Below, piece after piece: positions 38,522 through 47,834 of a DNA stretch of 64,000 bases. The translations under genes were made by a program, and so were the position numbers. The notes beneath the pieces were generated by a model. The model had not been told where the DNA came from and did no database searches. It worked only from the letters and a program-made list of their open reading frames with translations. The stretch lies in NCBI GenBank assembly GCA_030641665.1, contig DAOWHA010000050.1, positions 1-64,000 of the forward strand. The letters run 5' to 3'. The number at the start of each line of letters is the position of its first letter. Within the stretch, counting starts at the first letter, position 1. The DNA comes from JAGLTA01 sp023142625. GTDB lineage: Bacteria; Patescibacteriota; Patescibacteriia; JAACEG01.

Positions 38522-39751
38522 TTATACAGAATCAATAAATGGCAATGCTCCGAATCTGCCCTTAAGGTATTTTTTAGAAAATTCAGTATCATTTCTTAAA
38601 TCAGAATCAAACTCAGCTAAAGAAAACAGATCGCCTGCCCCAAACTTATTTTTTTCCGTAAACCAAAATTGTTCTTTGATAAAATCATCCTTATATGAAA
38701 GCAGACTTGTATCATGAGTAGTAACTATCAATTGAGCATTATTCGGATTATTTTTTTCAAACAAATCAATAATAAATTTAGTTAAAAGCGGATGAACACT
38801 ATTATCGAATTCATCAATAAATAAAACTTTGCCGTTTTCAAGCGTGTCGGCTATAGGTCCAATTACATCAAAAAATTTTTGCGTTCCTTCGGACTCATTA
38901 CCTAAATTAAATTTTTCAACTCCATTTTTTTTATCTTTTGAATTAAATTTACTGTGTAAAAAAAATACAGTGTCCATCGTGTTTGGAATTTTTTTTTCGT
39001 TCATAAACATCATTTGTTTTCTTATATGTTCGGGTAATGGTATTTTTCTAACTTCTATATCAATAATAGAAAAATCGGCTTTTTGCAAAAAATTTAAAAC
39101 TTTATTTTTTTTATTTGAGTTGTCCCTAATCAATTTTAATGTATACCCCCTATATTCACCATTATTAAAACCGCTAATAATATTAATATTTTTAAATCCA
39201 TCTACAATTTTCATAGCAAGTTCATTATTCCATTGAGAAACTGCAGACAAAAATAATATTTCTTTTCTAGTTTTCACTTTAGCAATATCTTCACTTCCTT
39301 TAAAATCATTAAATAATTGAAATGATTGTTCTTTTCTAATTAAACATTTTTTTTCTTCTCCAGTAGATAAAATTTCTAATAAATTTTCTGTAATAATTTT
39401 ATCTTTTAAAATAGAAAAATTATATTTAAAAATTTGGTTATCTAAAGAAAAAATAATTTCAAAAAAGGATGGTTGATTATTATCATCTGAAAGTAAAAAT
39501 GGGTAATATGGCAAGCTTGAATCTTCGGAATTTTTTAATGAGTAAATTATTCCTTCTCTTAATAAATCGAAAGCATTAAGCAATGTGCTTTTACCAGAGG
39601 AATTTGGACCATATATTAAAGAAATTTTTAATAAGTTTCGTTTATTTTTTTCAAAAGTATGCTCGCTTTTTCTTGCCAACATAGAAAAAGTTGTCTTTTC
39701 TTTAAAAATTTTAAAATTTTTTACTGAAAATTCAATAATTGATATTGACAT
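38522..39751 (-). CDS. AAA15/21-type ATPase, RloA-like
   Basis: 409 residues of the ABC/SMC-like AAA class. The N-terminal strand is SISIIEFSVKNFKIFKEKTT, Walker A is IYGPNSSGKSTLL (about residues 46-58), the ABC-signature region has LGNESEGTQKFFDV (about 277-290), Walker B is VLFIDEFDNSVHPLL (about 306-320) and the sensor is VTTHDTSLLS (about 340-349). It ends GRFGALPFIDSV, typical of the RloA/AAA_21 group. It is coupled to rloB and probably senses a phage trigger and controls the RloB nuclease (inference). Surrounding genes show no restriction-modification partner. Confidence 0.8.
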   Translation of the reverse strand: MSISIIEFSVKNFKIFKEKTTFSMLARKSEHTFEKNKRNLLKISLIYGPNSSGKSTLLNAFDLLREGIIYSLKNSEDSSLPYYPFLLSDDNNQPSFFEIIFSLDNQIFKYNFSILKDKIITENLLEILSTGEEKKCLIRKEQSFQLFNDFKGSEDIAKVKTRKEILFLSAVSQWNNELAMKIVDGFKNINIISGFNNGEYRGYTLKLIRDNSNKKNKVLNFLQKADFSIIDIEVRKIPLPEHIRKQMMFMNEKKIPNTMDTVFFLHSKFNSKDKKNGVEKFNLGNESEGTQKFFDVIGPIADTLENGKVLFIDEFDNSVHPLLTKFIIDLFEKNNPNNAQLIVTTHDTSLLSYKDDFIKEQFWFTEKNKFGAGDLFSLAEFDSDLRNDTEFSKKYLKGRFGALPFIDSV

Positions 39752-39856
39752 AATTTTTGTAAATTATTTACTTAAACTTATTTATAACATACATCAAATA
39801 TTAAAATAATGCAAGATTTTGCAAAAAATTTACATTTTTTTATTATTTTTATTTTC

Positions 39857-41197
39857 CTAAAACATCTTTTCAATCGCTTCGCTTATGTTTTTTGCTGGCA
39901 TTAAATTTATGCTGGCATATTTTTTTTGCGCAGAATTAAACGGTATTAAAGCGTTTTTAAATCCGAGTTTCTCTGCCTCTTTTATTCTCTGCTCAAGGCG
40001 ATTCACTTTTCTAATCTCCCCACCCAACCCGACCTCTCCGATAATAATCGTATCGTTTGGCAAAGCGATATTTTTAAAAGCGGAAACGATTGAAAGGCAT
40101 ATCGCTAAATCCAAAGCTGGCTCTGTGATTTTAATGCCGCCGACAATATTCAGATTTATATCCTGATTTATAAGATTTATATTAGCGCGGCGGATTAAGA
40201 CAGTGGCTAAAATCTGCAAACGGTTGGCGTCAAAACCAAACGCCCTGCGTTGGGGATATCCAAAAATCGTTTTGCTCACAAGCGCTTGCGTCTCAATTAA
40301 AAATGTTCTCGTCCCTTCTAAAATAGAGCTTATGGCCGTTCCCGGCGCGCCTTGTCCGCTATCTGACAAAAAAGCGCCTGCTGGATTTTTAACTTCTTGC
40401 AGCCCTTTTGACGACATAGCAAATACGCCAAGCTCCGAAGTGGCGCCGAAACGATTTTTTTTAGCACGCAAAATCCTAAAATTATTCTTTTCTTCGCCTT
40501 CTAAATAAGCGACTGTGTCAACAAGATGTTCTAATGTCTTTGGTCCCGCGACCTGTCCGTCTTTTGTGATATGCCCGATAATAAAAATCGGGATATTAAA
40601 TTTTTTCGCCGTATGCAACAGTTTGACAGTGGCAGCCCTGATCTGATTGATGCTGCCCGCCTCTGTTTCAAGTTCCATTGATGAAATAGTCTGAATTGAA
40701 TCAATAATCGCTAAATTCGGCTTGACTTTTTCAATTGCCGCGCAAATTTTTTCCACTTCGGTTTCAGATGAAAATTTCATCTCTGAATTTTTAATTTCTA
40801 ATCTGTCTAAACGCATCTTAATCTGATGCGCGGATTCCTCGCCAGAAACATATAGAGTATTATTAATAACGGCTGCTATCTGTAAAAGCAGAGTTGACTT
40901 TCCTATTCCCGGCTCGCCTCCGATTAAAACAACGCTTCCCGGCACGATTCCTCCGCCTAAAACGCGATCAAACTCTTCAATGCCTGTTTTAACGCGCGCC
41001 AATTCTCCGCTTTTAATTGCGTTAAAATTAATGATATCCCCTGTTTCTATTTTAACTTCGCGCGCCTGATTTTTTTTATTGAAAATTTCAGCTTGTAAAG
41101 TTCCCCATTGTCCGCAATCAATACAGCGCCCCTGCCATTTTTGGCTTTGCGCTCCGCAATTGGAACAACTATAAATTGTTTCTGTTTTTATCGGCAT
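39857..41197 (-). CDS. radA: DNA repair protein RadA (Sms)
   Basis: 446 residues from the ATG at 41195-41197; the upstream extension would run through a terminator stem. A C4 zinc finger (YSCSNCGAQ...GRCIDCGQW, about residues 9-30) precedes Walker A GEPGIGKSTLL (about 91-101) in the RecA-like core. The family KNRFG motif (about 246-250) and a C-terminal Lon-type domain follow. RadA drives branch migration in recombination and, in competent cells, extends DNA uptake intermediates, fitting DprA, RecO and pilus genes nearby. The terminator of the giant gene lies directly before it. Confidence 0.94.
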   Translation of the reverse strand: MPIKTETIYSCSNCGAQSQKWQGRCIDCGQWGTLQAEIFNKKNQAREVKIETGDIINFNAIKSGELARVKTGIEEFDRVLGGGIVPGSVVLIGGEPGIGKSTLLLQIAAVINNTLYVSGEESAHQIKMRLDRLEIKNSEMKFSSETEVEKICAAIEKVKPNLAIIDSIQTISSMELETEAGSINQIRAATVKLLHTAKKFNIPIFIIGHITKDGQVAGPKTLEHLVDTVAYLEGEEKNNFRILRAKKNRFGATSELGVFAMSSKGLQEVKNPAGAFLSDSGQGAPGTAISSILEGTRTFLIETQALVSKTIFGYPQRRAFGFDANRLQILATVLIRRANINLINQDINLNIVGGIKITEPALDLAICLSIVSAFKNIALPNDTIIIGEVGLGGEIRKVNRLEQRIKEAEKLGFKNALIPFNSAQKKYASINLMPAKNISEAIEKMF

Positions 41198-41210
41198 AGG
41201 CAAATTTATT

Positions 41211-41240
41211 AAAAAAAACGGCGCGTCTGCGATGCGCCGC
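41211..41240 (-). terminator. Terminator of the 2096-aa protein gene
   Basis: On minus, CGGCGC pairs with GCGCCG (41219-41239) and is followed by eight T (41218-41211). It lies 60 nt after the stop of the giant gene and 14 nt before the radA start. Confidence 0.8.
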
Positions 41241-41299
41241 AAAAATTTTTAACTAAATAAAAAATTACAAATATAAAACATTTTTCTTATAAATTTATA

Positions 41300-44200
41300 C
41301 TATTCTTCTATAAGAAAAAATATCTCTTTTAATATATCGCCGTTCTCGCTTCTAATAACAGGATCAATGGATATCGCTGGAAAATCATCATCTGTTCCCT
41401 CGCCTCCGTCGTCTCGGCAATAGAACATATCAAAATAAGTTTCATTGCAAATTCCGGCAATATCGCAATCAGCTGTCGGATTATTTAAAATCCAATCTTC
41501 CCATGGCCAATAAGATATGTCAGGCCAAGGATTCTCGCACATAAAAGTATTTATCGTCATCTTCTTTTTAGCGCTGCCATAATCAATAACGCCGTTAGAT
41601 ACGGCTTTAATATCTAAAATCGCTTTGCCGTTTATCGGATTAGCTGTTAAAACAGCGTTTCCCAGCGCGGTTGAAATCTGAAAAATATCATCGCTGTCTA
41701 TCTCTGTCCATGTCCAGTCAAAATCGTTCGGATTTAAAATATTGCCTGTGCTATCATCAACCGCGAAACTGTAAAACTGGTGCTGGTTTCCAGCAGCGCC
41801 TCCGTCTGAGTCGCGAATGCAATCATTCTTACCAGCGCATAAAAATATATCAGAACTCATATCTTCATAAATCAAGTTTGGTAACGGCGAATCTCCGACT
41901 TCTACATCAACTCTGATATAATCAATATCGCAAATTATATCGCCTGTTGTAAAATTCCAACTATAATCTCCGTCCATCGCGATTCCATATTCGCTTAAAA
42001 CGCCCTCGGCAACAGCATCTGTTAAGTCGGGGTCGCCTTTTATAATAACTCTATAAATAGTAGCTGGATTTAAATCTTCTTTTGGCGCGAAATATACTAT
42101 TGTGCTGCTAGAATTTACAGTTAAACTCCCATCAATAGCGCACCAAACTTCCCCTGCAAAACTATATAAAGTTGAAGTGGATGTATCTGTCGGACAAATT
42201 CCTTCAACCGTATATTCAGTGATTACTTCCATATTATCTTCGTTCTTTATGCTGTTTCCTTTCATCTCTTGGTCAAACTCCGCGCTAATTAAAACATTGC
42301 GGCAGACATCTATATTTCCGCCAACAGGCATTGTCGGTGGAATAACCACAGGGCGCGTACGGCAGCAAGTATCGTTTCCACATAAAAGTGGCGCGGAGCA
42401 GTCAGCGTCCTGTTCGCATCCGCAGCACCAGCCGCGGCTGTTTCCAACGCAAGCGTCAATATTAGGGGTGCATTCTAATGGAGCAAAGCATTGATCATTA
42501 TTCATGTCGCAACAGCAAAAACAATTATTATAATTAGGATCAACCCCGCCTGTCGGGCAAATCGCGCTGTCTTCCATGCATCCATATCCGATCATACAAC
42601 TGCTAACGCCTTCTTGGCAGCAATTCCCTCCGCCTAAAATGCAAGGCACGCCAGGACCTGTCGGCTCAATAACAGTTATAATTCCACTCCCTGTAATTCC
42701 ATCTGCTTGCGCGTTTATGTTAGTTGTTCCTAATGAAATAGCGTCAACCTGCTGATACGGATCTATATCGCCATTAGGCAATTCAATATCCTGTAAAGGA
42801 AATGCTAAATCGGCAATAAGTCCGTCATTGCTCCACCAGTTCCAATTATAATTTAACGGATTTATTGTTTGTCCGCTTGGATCGCAACTGTCTGGCGAAG
42901 ACCTTGCTATAGATTTATAATCAACAACATCGCCAATATAAGCCGAGGCGTTTGTCGGAATTACTTCGACTGAACTCAGCGCGCATAAAGCGTCAGCTCC
43001 GCTTTTTGTTTTAAATATCCACGAATAAGAATCGTTTCCGTTGGTTTCAATCGCGCCGTCGCCGCAAACAGCAAGCCCGCTTGATCCTTCATTTAAGCAA
43101 ATATTTGAACAGCCATCGTTGTTTATTAAATTGCCGTCGTCGCAATCTTCGCCGATTCCTATATCTCTGTCTCCGCAAACAGAACTTTTAACGCCCTCGC
43201 TTAAACAAATGCTTGAACAGCCATCGCTTGAAATAATATTATTATCATCGCAATCCTCGCCTAATTCAATCGCTCCATTTCCGCAAACCGCTGTGCCTGT
43301 TGATCCTTCCTTAAGGCATTTATCAGAACATCCGTCGCCATTAGTCTGATTGCCATCGTCGCACGCTTCGCCGAATTCAAGAATGCTATTTCCGCAAACC
43401 GCTGTGCCTGTTGATCCTTCGTATAAACATTCAGATGAACAGCCGTCGCCGGAATTAGTATTATTGTCATCGCAATTTTCATAAATATCTAAACCTCCAT
43501 TACCGCAAGTATTAGTAACCGATCCTGTGTTTAAACAATTAACACTACATCCAACGCTGTTAACTGGATAGCATTCCTGGCTCGGCTGCCCGCAATGGTC
43601 TGCGGCGCCATTCCAAAGGCAAGACGCGCCGCATAGCGCATCTCCGTCGCATTCTTCGCCAGAAGCCAAATTGCTATTTAATTTTATTAAATAATCTCCT
43701 AACACAGATTTAACCCCGTTTTCGCCTGTCTTAATTACTGCTCTGTAATAATTATCCTGCGTAAAATTGCCAACCGCAGAAAAGGTTGCCACGGATTCTC
43801 CCGTAAAATTATTCCAGAGATAAAATGGATTTGTAATATTAATAACTGCCGTCAACGGATTAAAAGGGCAAGACGAATCGCCGCCGCAATCATAAATTCT
43901 TATGCTTCCGTTAGCGCCGTTAGTTAAAGTGGCGGAATTAACCTCGCCGTCAAAGCGCAAGCCCATTTCCGCGTTAATGCAGACAGAATCGCATTCATAC
44001 CAATGCTCAATAATGCTTAATCCTTGAAAATCAACTTTTAATAGCGCTTTTCCTGTCTTATTATCCGGCATTGCATTAGCTCTAATGTAAGTATTGCCGT
44101 TTCCAATAGCGCTAACTGTTTCGTTGGTTGTCGCGCTTCCAGATACTGTGGCGATTAACGGATCATCGCTGCTCCAATTCATACTCTGCCCTAAAACATT

Positions 44201-47200
44201 AATTATAATACAAGGATTATCTTTAGATATTAATGTCGCGATAAAATCCTGAGTGGCAGACTCCATAACTAATTTAGCGGGATTAGGGTTAACAACAACT
44301 TCGCCTATCTCGCATTGAATAAGATCGTCGCGAGTTTTAAAATGCCAAACGAAATCGTCAATTAAAGGATTTCCAGCCGCAGTTGTTATCCCTCCGGCGC
44401 TTCCGATTAAAGTAATTTGATGCCAACTATTTTGATTTAACAGAACTGCCGGATGAAACTCAAAAGCTTCAATACCTATGCCAAAAGGATGATAAATAAA
44501 TCCTCCTGCAATAGGAGCTCCGAGAATAATACAAGTTGAATCAGCGCATTCCTGAACTAAAACATTCGCGTTATTAACGGTTGCTTGACTTACAACTTCT
44601 GAAAAACTGGCGCCGATAGCCGCGTTTACGCATACATCATTTCCGCCCGCTCTGCCTATCCACGGCGTAGGGCTTGGCACTACTGGGTCGTACGGAAATT
44701 CAGTATCGCATTCTTCTCTCATAAAGTAGTCGCCTGTCGTAAAACTCCATGTGTATGTTGAAAAATTAGCCGTCGGACAAGCGCCTACATAACAGGCTCC
44801 GTCTGGACAGCAAACCTGCGTTGCGGAATCAGGGCAATTGGCATTATTTCCCGCGCAATCTCCGATCTCAAAAGGGATAGAATTAGAACTTCTGTTTCCG
44901 CTATTATCTAAAACATAAACAGGTCCGCTTTGCGCTTCTGTTGGAATTCCCGGAACCTGAGCGTTATTTATAAAAATGTCAGACCAGCCGCCGATAGCGC
45001 CAGCGGAAATATTCGGAAAGGCAGGTGTTCCGTCGTAAAATTCAATGTCTCCCAATAATGCGCCAAAATGCTCTCCGTAAATATCAACCAGTGTGTTAAT
45101 CGGTCCGAAAACAGGAGCTATTTTGCACATTCCCGGCAATAGCTCGCAACCAGCGCCGACAACGCATACATCAAAAAATTTTCCGTTGCTGTCTTCTGTT
45201 CCGATAGTTACTATGACATCTCCGTCAGCAGCGCCTGCTGGGACTTTTACAATAATGCTGTTAGCGCTCCAATAATCAACTCCGCATTCGGAAGGAAAAC
45301 TAAAATCACCCGCAGTTCCGTTAAAAGTTACCGTATTTCCAGCGTGGCTATTTGTAAAACCGCTGCCGTAAATTGTCACATACTGACCTTCTGGACCTCT
45401 GTTCGGCTCTATATAATCAATGCGCGGACCTGTCGGCGAATTCGTTACTCTAAAATTCAAATAATTTCCATAATCTCCTCCTGCTGAAACAGCTCTAAAT
45501 CCGACATCTCCTGATTGTATGTTCGGAATTTGGCAATCTATTTCTAAATCAGGGTTGGGAACTGAATTTAAGCCAGCAATATTACTGCTGTCATTTCCAA
45601 ATTCAATAGTTGAACCGGCTAAAATATTCAATCCGTGTCCGCGAATACTCTCTTCATAAAAACCGCAATCACTACCCAAGCAAGCAGACCCAGCTTCAAT
45701 ATTTTCCACTTTGCAAAGACCTGGACGAACTGTTCCGTCGTCAAAAAAATCTGGAATTATTGTTCCGCGCGCGTCATTAGTAGCGTCGCTATATCCGCTG
45801 TCAGCCGTAACTTCTATTGGTCCATTCACTACGCCTATTGGAACAACTGCTATAATCTGTCTGTCTGTCCAAACGCTGATACATTGCGCGTTAACAGTAT
45901 TTGCTAAATCCGCTGCTATTCCGTTGATCGTAATCTGAGAACTCGGACCGTAAGCGCCAAAATTTCTTCCCCAAATAGAAACCAAATTTCCAGCGGTTCC
46001 GACAGGTATGCCGTGAGGGCTGCAACTATCTGAATCATTAGGAGTTATACAATCAATAATCGGTCCGTCTTGGCAAAGACAGCATATAGTTGTTCCGAGT
46101 GGATAACCTGCCGCTTCACACTCTACTGTTGATAAACCAAAATTTTGACAATCACAGATTCCTGAAGCGCATATACTGTCATCGCAATTGCATAACGGAT
46201 CGCCTATGTCAATATCGCAGGCAGATCCAACGCAAGCGGCGCAATCAACTCCTCCGCAATCAATTCCTATTTCATCGGCATTTAATATGCTGTCGCAGCA
46301 ATGCGCCGCGCGCAGAGAAAAACTGCGAGTGTCATCGGTTGTATTACTGTCTAAATCAGCTGCTTCCGCAGTTAAAGAATAAATTATTCCCGCGCTATAT
46401 CCTAAAGCGACTGTCGGCTGCCATATAGCAGTTCCGCTTGGCAAAATCCATGGTAGAGGATTACCGCACAATCCAGGTCCTGGGCAAGGAATAATAACTG
46501 TCGGGGTGCCTCCTAAAAAAGCCAAACTGCCATTATTATCGCTGAATTCCACTTGGCTAACGCCAGAATCGTCTGTGGCTGATGATCCCAAATTATTAGG
46601 CGTATTTAAACAGACTTGATTTTGGCTAATTAGATTTACTGTTGGCGGCTGGCAATCTACTAAATTGTTAGTGAAAAATTGCGGATGCTCATTAACAGCG
46701 ATATTGTCCTGTAAAGTCAATCCTCCTGCTGACTGAACTCCGCCAGCGCCGATTATTACTTCTATGTCAATAGTAGAATTATCGTCAAAACATCTGTCCG
46801 CTCCGCAAGGATTAGCAGTACAGGTTCCAGTTAATGGGCTAAACTCAACTATTTTGCCGCTAACCGTAAAATTGCCAACAATTAAATTTAATGCTCCGCC
46901 AGCACATTGGGAATTTACTCCTGTCCCTTGAATAATTATAGAAGCCGCGTCAACAGAAGCAGGATCAACATTTTTGTTAAAATATATTCTAATTACGGAA
47001 TTCATCGGATTTGTTATTGTAAAAGGACAATTTTCGTCCGGAGGCTGGATAGAAGTTACTATAAAACTTTCTGCGCCAGGGCATCCTGGACAAGTTAGCA
47101 TTGGATCTGACTGCCAAGCGCAGACAAGCGGATTAATGGTATTTTGGCATCTTAAGCATCCGCCTGCGGCGCAAGTTCCTAATTCAAGAATACAATCGCA

Positions 47201-47590
47201 GGGCGAACCAGCCATTCCTCCTCCGCCGCCAGTCGCTTCAGTTAAACTATTTAATATAAATTGTGTGATGGCAAAAGACGCTAAAATAATGAGAAGTCCT
47301 ATAACAGCGCTGATTAAAACTCTCTTTGCTTTATTCACTTTCTCTGGAACTCCGCCTGAAGTCATCCATAAAAATCCGCCGTATAAAATTAAAGTAATAG
47401 CTAAAACGCCTAAAAAACCGAGCATGGCATTGATTACCGCAAAAACCATTGACTTTAGTCCGCGTGTTCCCAATTCTAAAATAGAAGAATATTCTAAGCC
47501 GTAAGTTTGGGCGGAAGCGGAAACAGCGATACTGAAAACCGCTAAAAACGCAATGGCGAATAAAATAAATTTTCGTTTTTTAAACATCAT
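41300..47590 (-). CDS. Giant exported protein with VirB2/TrbC-like N-terminus and IPT/DUF4215 repeats
   Basis: 2096 residues. The first 115 are a VirB2/TrbC-type pilin-like unit: a signal peptide (cleavage about residue 28), then two membrane helices (about 47-75 and 85-113). A Gly-rich linker follows, then a Cys-rich patch and a Big_5-like domain (about 170-275). About four IPT/TIG-type Ig domains come next (between about 520 and 910, e.g. GPEGQYVTIYGSGFT), then further Ig-like parts and five DUF4215-type Cys repeats (about 1360-1520; pattern CGNGxxExGExCDDGNxxxxDGCS). More Ig-like and Cys-rich stretches run to the end. It is probably anchored in the membrane with a long extracellular stalk for adhesion or host contact. 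The N-terminus is nearly identical to that of the 556-aa neighbour, so they are paralogues. Confidence 0.8.
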   Translation of the reverse strand: MMFKKRKFILFAIAFLAVFSIAVSASAQTYGLEYSSILELGTRGLKSMVFAVINAMLGFLGVLAITLILYGGFLWMTSGGVPEKVNKAKRVLISAVIGLLIILASFAITQFILNSLTEATGGGGGMAGSPCDCILELGTCAAGGCLRCQNTINPLVCAWQSDPMLTCPGCPGAESFIVTSIQPPDENCPFTITNPMNSVIRIYFNKNVDPASVDAASIIIQGTGVNSQCAGGALNLIVGNFTVSGKIVEFSPLTGTCTANPCGADRCFDDNSTIDIEVIIGAGGVQSAGGLTLQDNIAVNEHPQFFTNNLVDCQPPTVNLISQNQVCLNTPNNLGSSATDDSGVSQVEFSDNNGSLAFLGGTPTVIIPCPGPGLCGNPLPWILPSGTAIWQPTVALGYSAGIIYSLTAEAADLDSNTTDDTRSFSLRAAHCCDSILNADEIGIDCGGVDCAACVGSACDIDIGDPLCNCDDSICASGICDCQNFGLSTVECEAAGYPLGTTICCLCQDGPIIDCITPNDSDSCSPHGIPVGTAGNLVSIWGRNFGAYGPSSQITINGIAADLANTVNAQCISVWTDRQIIAVVPIGVVNGPIEVTADSGYSDATNDARGTIIPDFFDDGTVRPGLCKVENIEAGSACLGSDCGFYEESIRGHGLNILAGSTIEFGNDSSNIAGLNSVPNPDLEIDCQIPNIQSGDVGFRAVSAGGDYGNYLNFRVTNSPTGPRIDYIEPNRGPEGQYVTIYGSGFTNSHAGNTVTFNGTAGDFSFPSECGVDYWSANSIIVKVPAGAADGDVIVTIGTEDSNGKFFDVCVVGAGCELLPGMCKIAPVFGPINTLVDIYGEHFGALLGDIEFYDGTPAFPNISAGAIGGWSDIFINNAQVPGIPTEAQSGPVYVLDNSGNRSSNSIPFEIGDCAGNNANCPDSATQVCCPDGACYVGACPTANFSTYTWSFTTGDYFMREECDTEFPYDPVVPSPTPWIGRAGGNDVCVNAAIGASFSEVVSQATVNNANVLVQECADSTCIILGAPIAGGFIYHPFGIGIEAFEFHPAVLLNQNSWHQITLIGSAGGITTAAGNPLIDDFVWHFKTRDDLIQCEIGEVVVNPNPAKLVMESATQDFIATLISKDNPCIIINVLGQSMNWSSDDPLIATVSGSATTNETVSAIGNGNTYIRANAMPDNKTGKALLKVDFQGLSIIEHWYECDSVCINAEMGLRFDGEVNSATLTNGANGSIRIYDCGGDSSCPFNPLTAVINITNPFYLWNNFTGESVATFSAVGNFTQDNYYRAVIKTGENGVKSVLGDYLIKLNSNLASGEECDGDALCGASCLWNGAADHCGQPSQECYPVNSVGCSVNCLNTGSVTNTCGNGGLDIYENCDDNNTNSGDGCSSECLYEGSTGTAVCGNSILEFGEACDDGNQTNGDGCSDKCLKEGSTGTAVCGNGAIELGEDCDDNNIISSDGCSSICLSEGVKSSVCGDRDIGIGEDCDDGNLINNDGCSNICLNEGSSGLAVCGDGAIETNGNDSYSWIFKTKSGADALCALSSVEVIPTNASAYIGDVVDYKSIARSSPDSCDPSGQTINPLNYNWNWWSNDGLIADLAFPLQDIELPNGDIDPYQQVDAISLGTTNINAQADGITGSGIITVIEPTGPGVPCILGGGNCCQEGVSSCMIGYGCMEDSAICPTGGVDPNYNNCFCCCDMNNDQCFAPLECTPNIDACVGNSRGWCCGCEQDADCSAPLLCGNDTCCRTRPVVIPPTMPVGGNIDVCRNVLISAEFDQEMKGNSIKNEDNMEVITEYTVEGICPTDTSTSTLYSFAGEVWCAIDGSLTVNSSSTIVYFAPKEDLNPATIYRVIIKGDPDLTDAVAEGVLSEYGIAMDGDYSWNFTTGDIICDIDYIRVDVEVGDSPLPNLIYEDMSSDIFLCAGKNDCIRDSDGGAAGNQHQFYSFAVDDSTGNILNPNDFDWTWTEIDSDDIFQISTALGNAVLTANPINGKAILDIKAVSNGVIDYGSAKKKMTINTFMCENPWPDISYWPWEDWILNNPTADCDIAGICNETYFDMFYCRDDGGEGTDDDFPAISIDPVIRSENGDILKEIFFLIEE

Positions 47591-47644
47591 ATTTTAAAAT
47601 TTGCAATTCTTTAATATTCAATTTTACTAACTTCAACCACATTC

Positions 47645-47787
47645 TGTCTTTGCGAGGAGTTGAATGAGCGCAGCGAATGAGATGCGACGAAGCAATCTTA
47701 TTACTGAGCGGACAAATCTATAATCATAATTCTTTCTGCTTAAGTAATGGGATTGCTTCGCTCCGTTGCACTCCGCTCGCAAAGACA
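47645..47787. mobile_element. TGTCTTTGCGAG inverted-repeat element, copy 9 (143 bp)
   Basis: Lies in the 244-bp gap between the two VirB2-like paralogues. The left arm is TGTCTTTGCGAGGAGTTGAA and the right arm is the GTTGCACTCCGCTCGC subtype. The interior on plus has CTATAATCATAATTCTTTC, as in copy 8. Confidence 0.85.
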
Positions 47788-47834
47788 GTATGTGAAAAAA
47801 ATTTAGATTTATTTATAAAATTTTAAATTATTTA

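Noticed and set aside
45093..47504. Long plus-strand frames opposite the giant surface genes
   Set aside because: They are shadows of the minus-strand coding frames with unlikely composition. The minus frames have signal peptides and recognisable domains.
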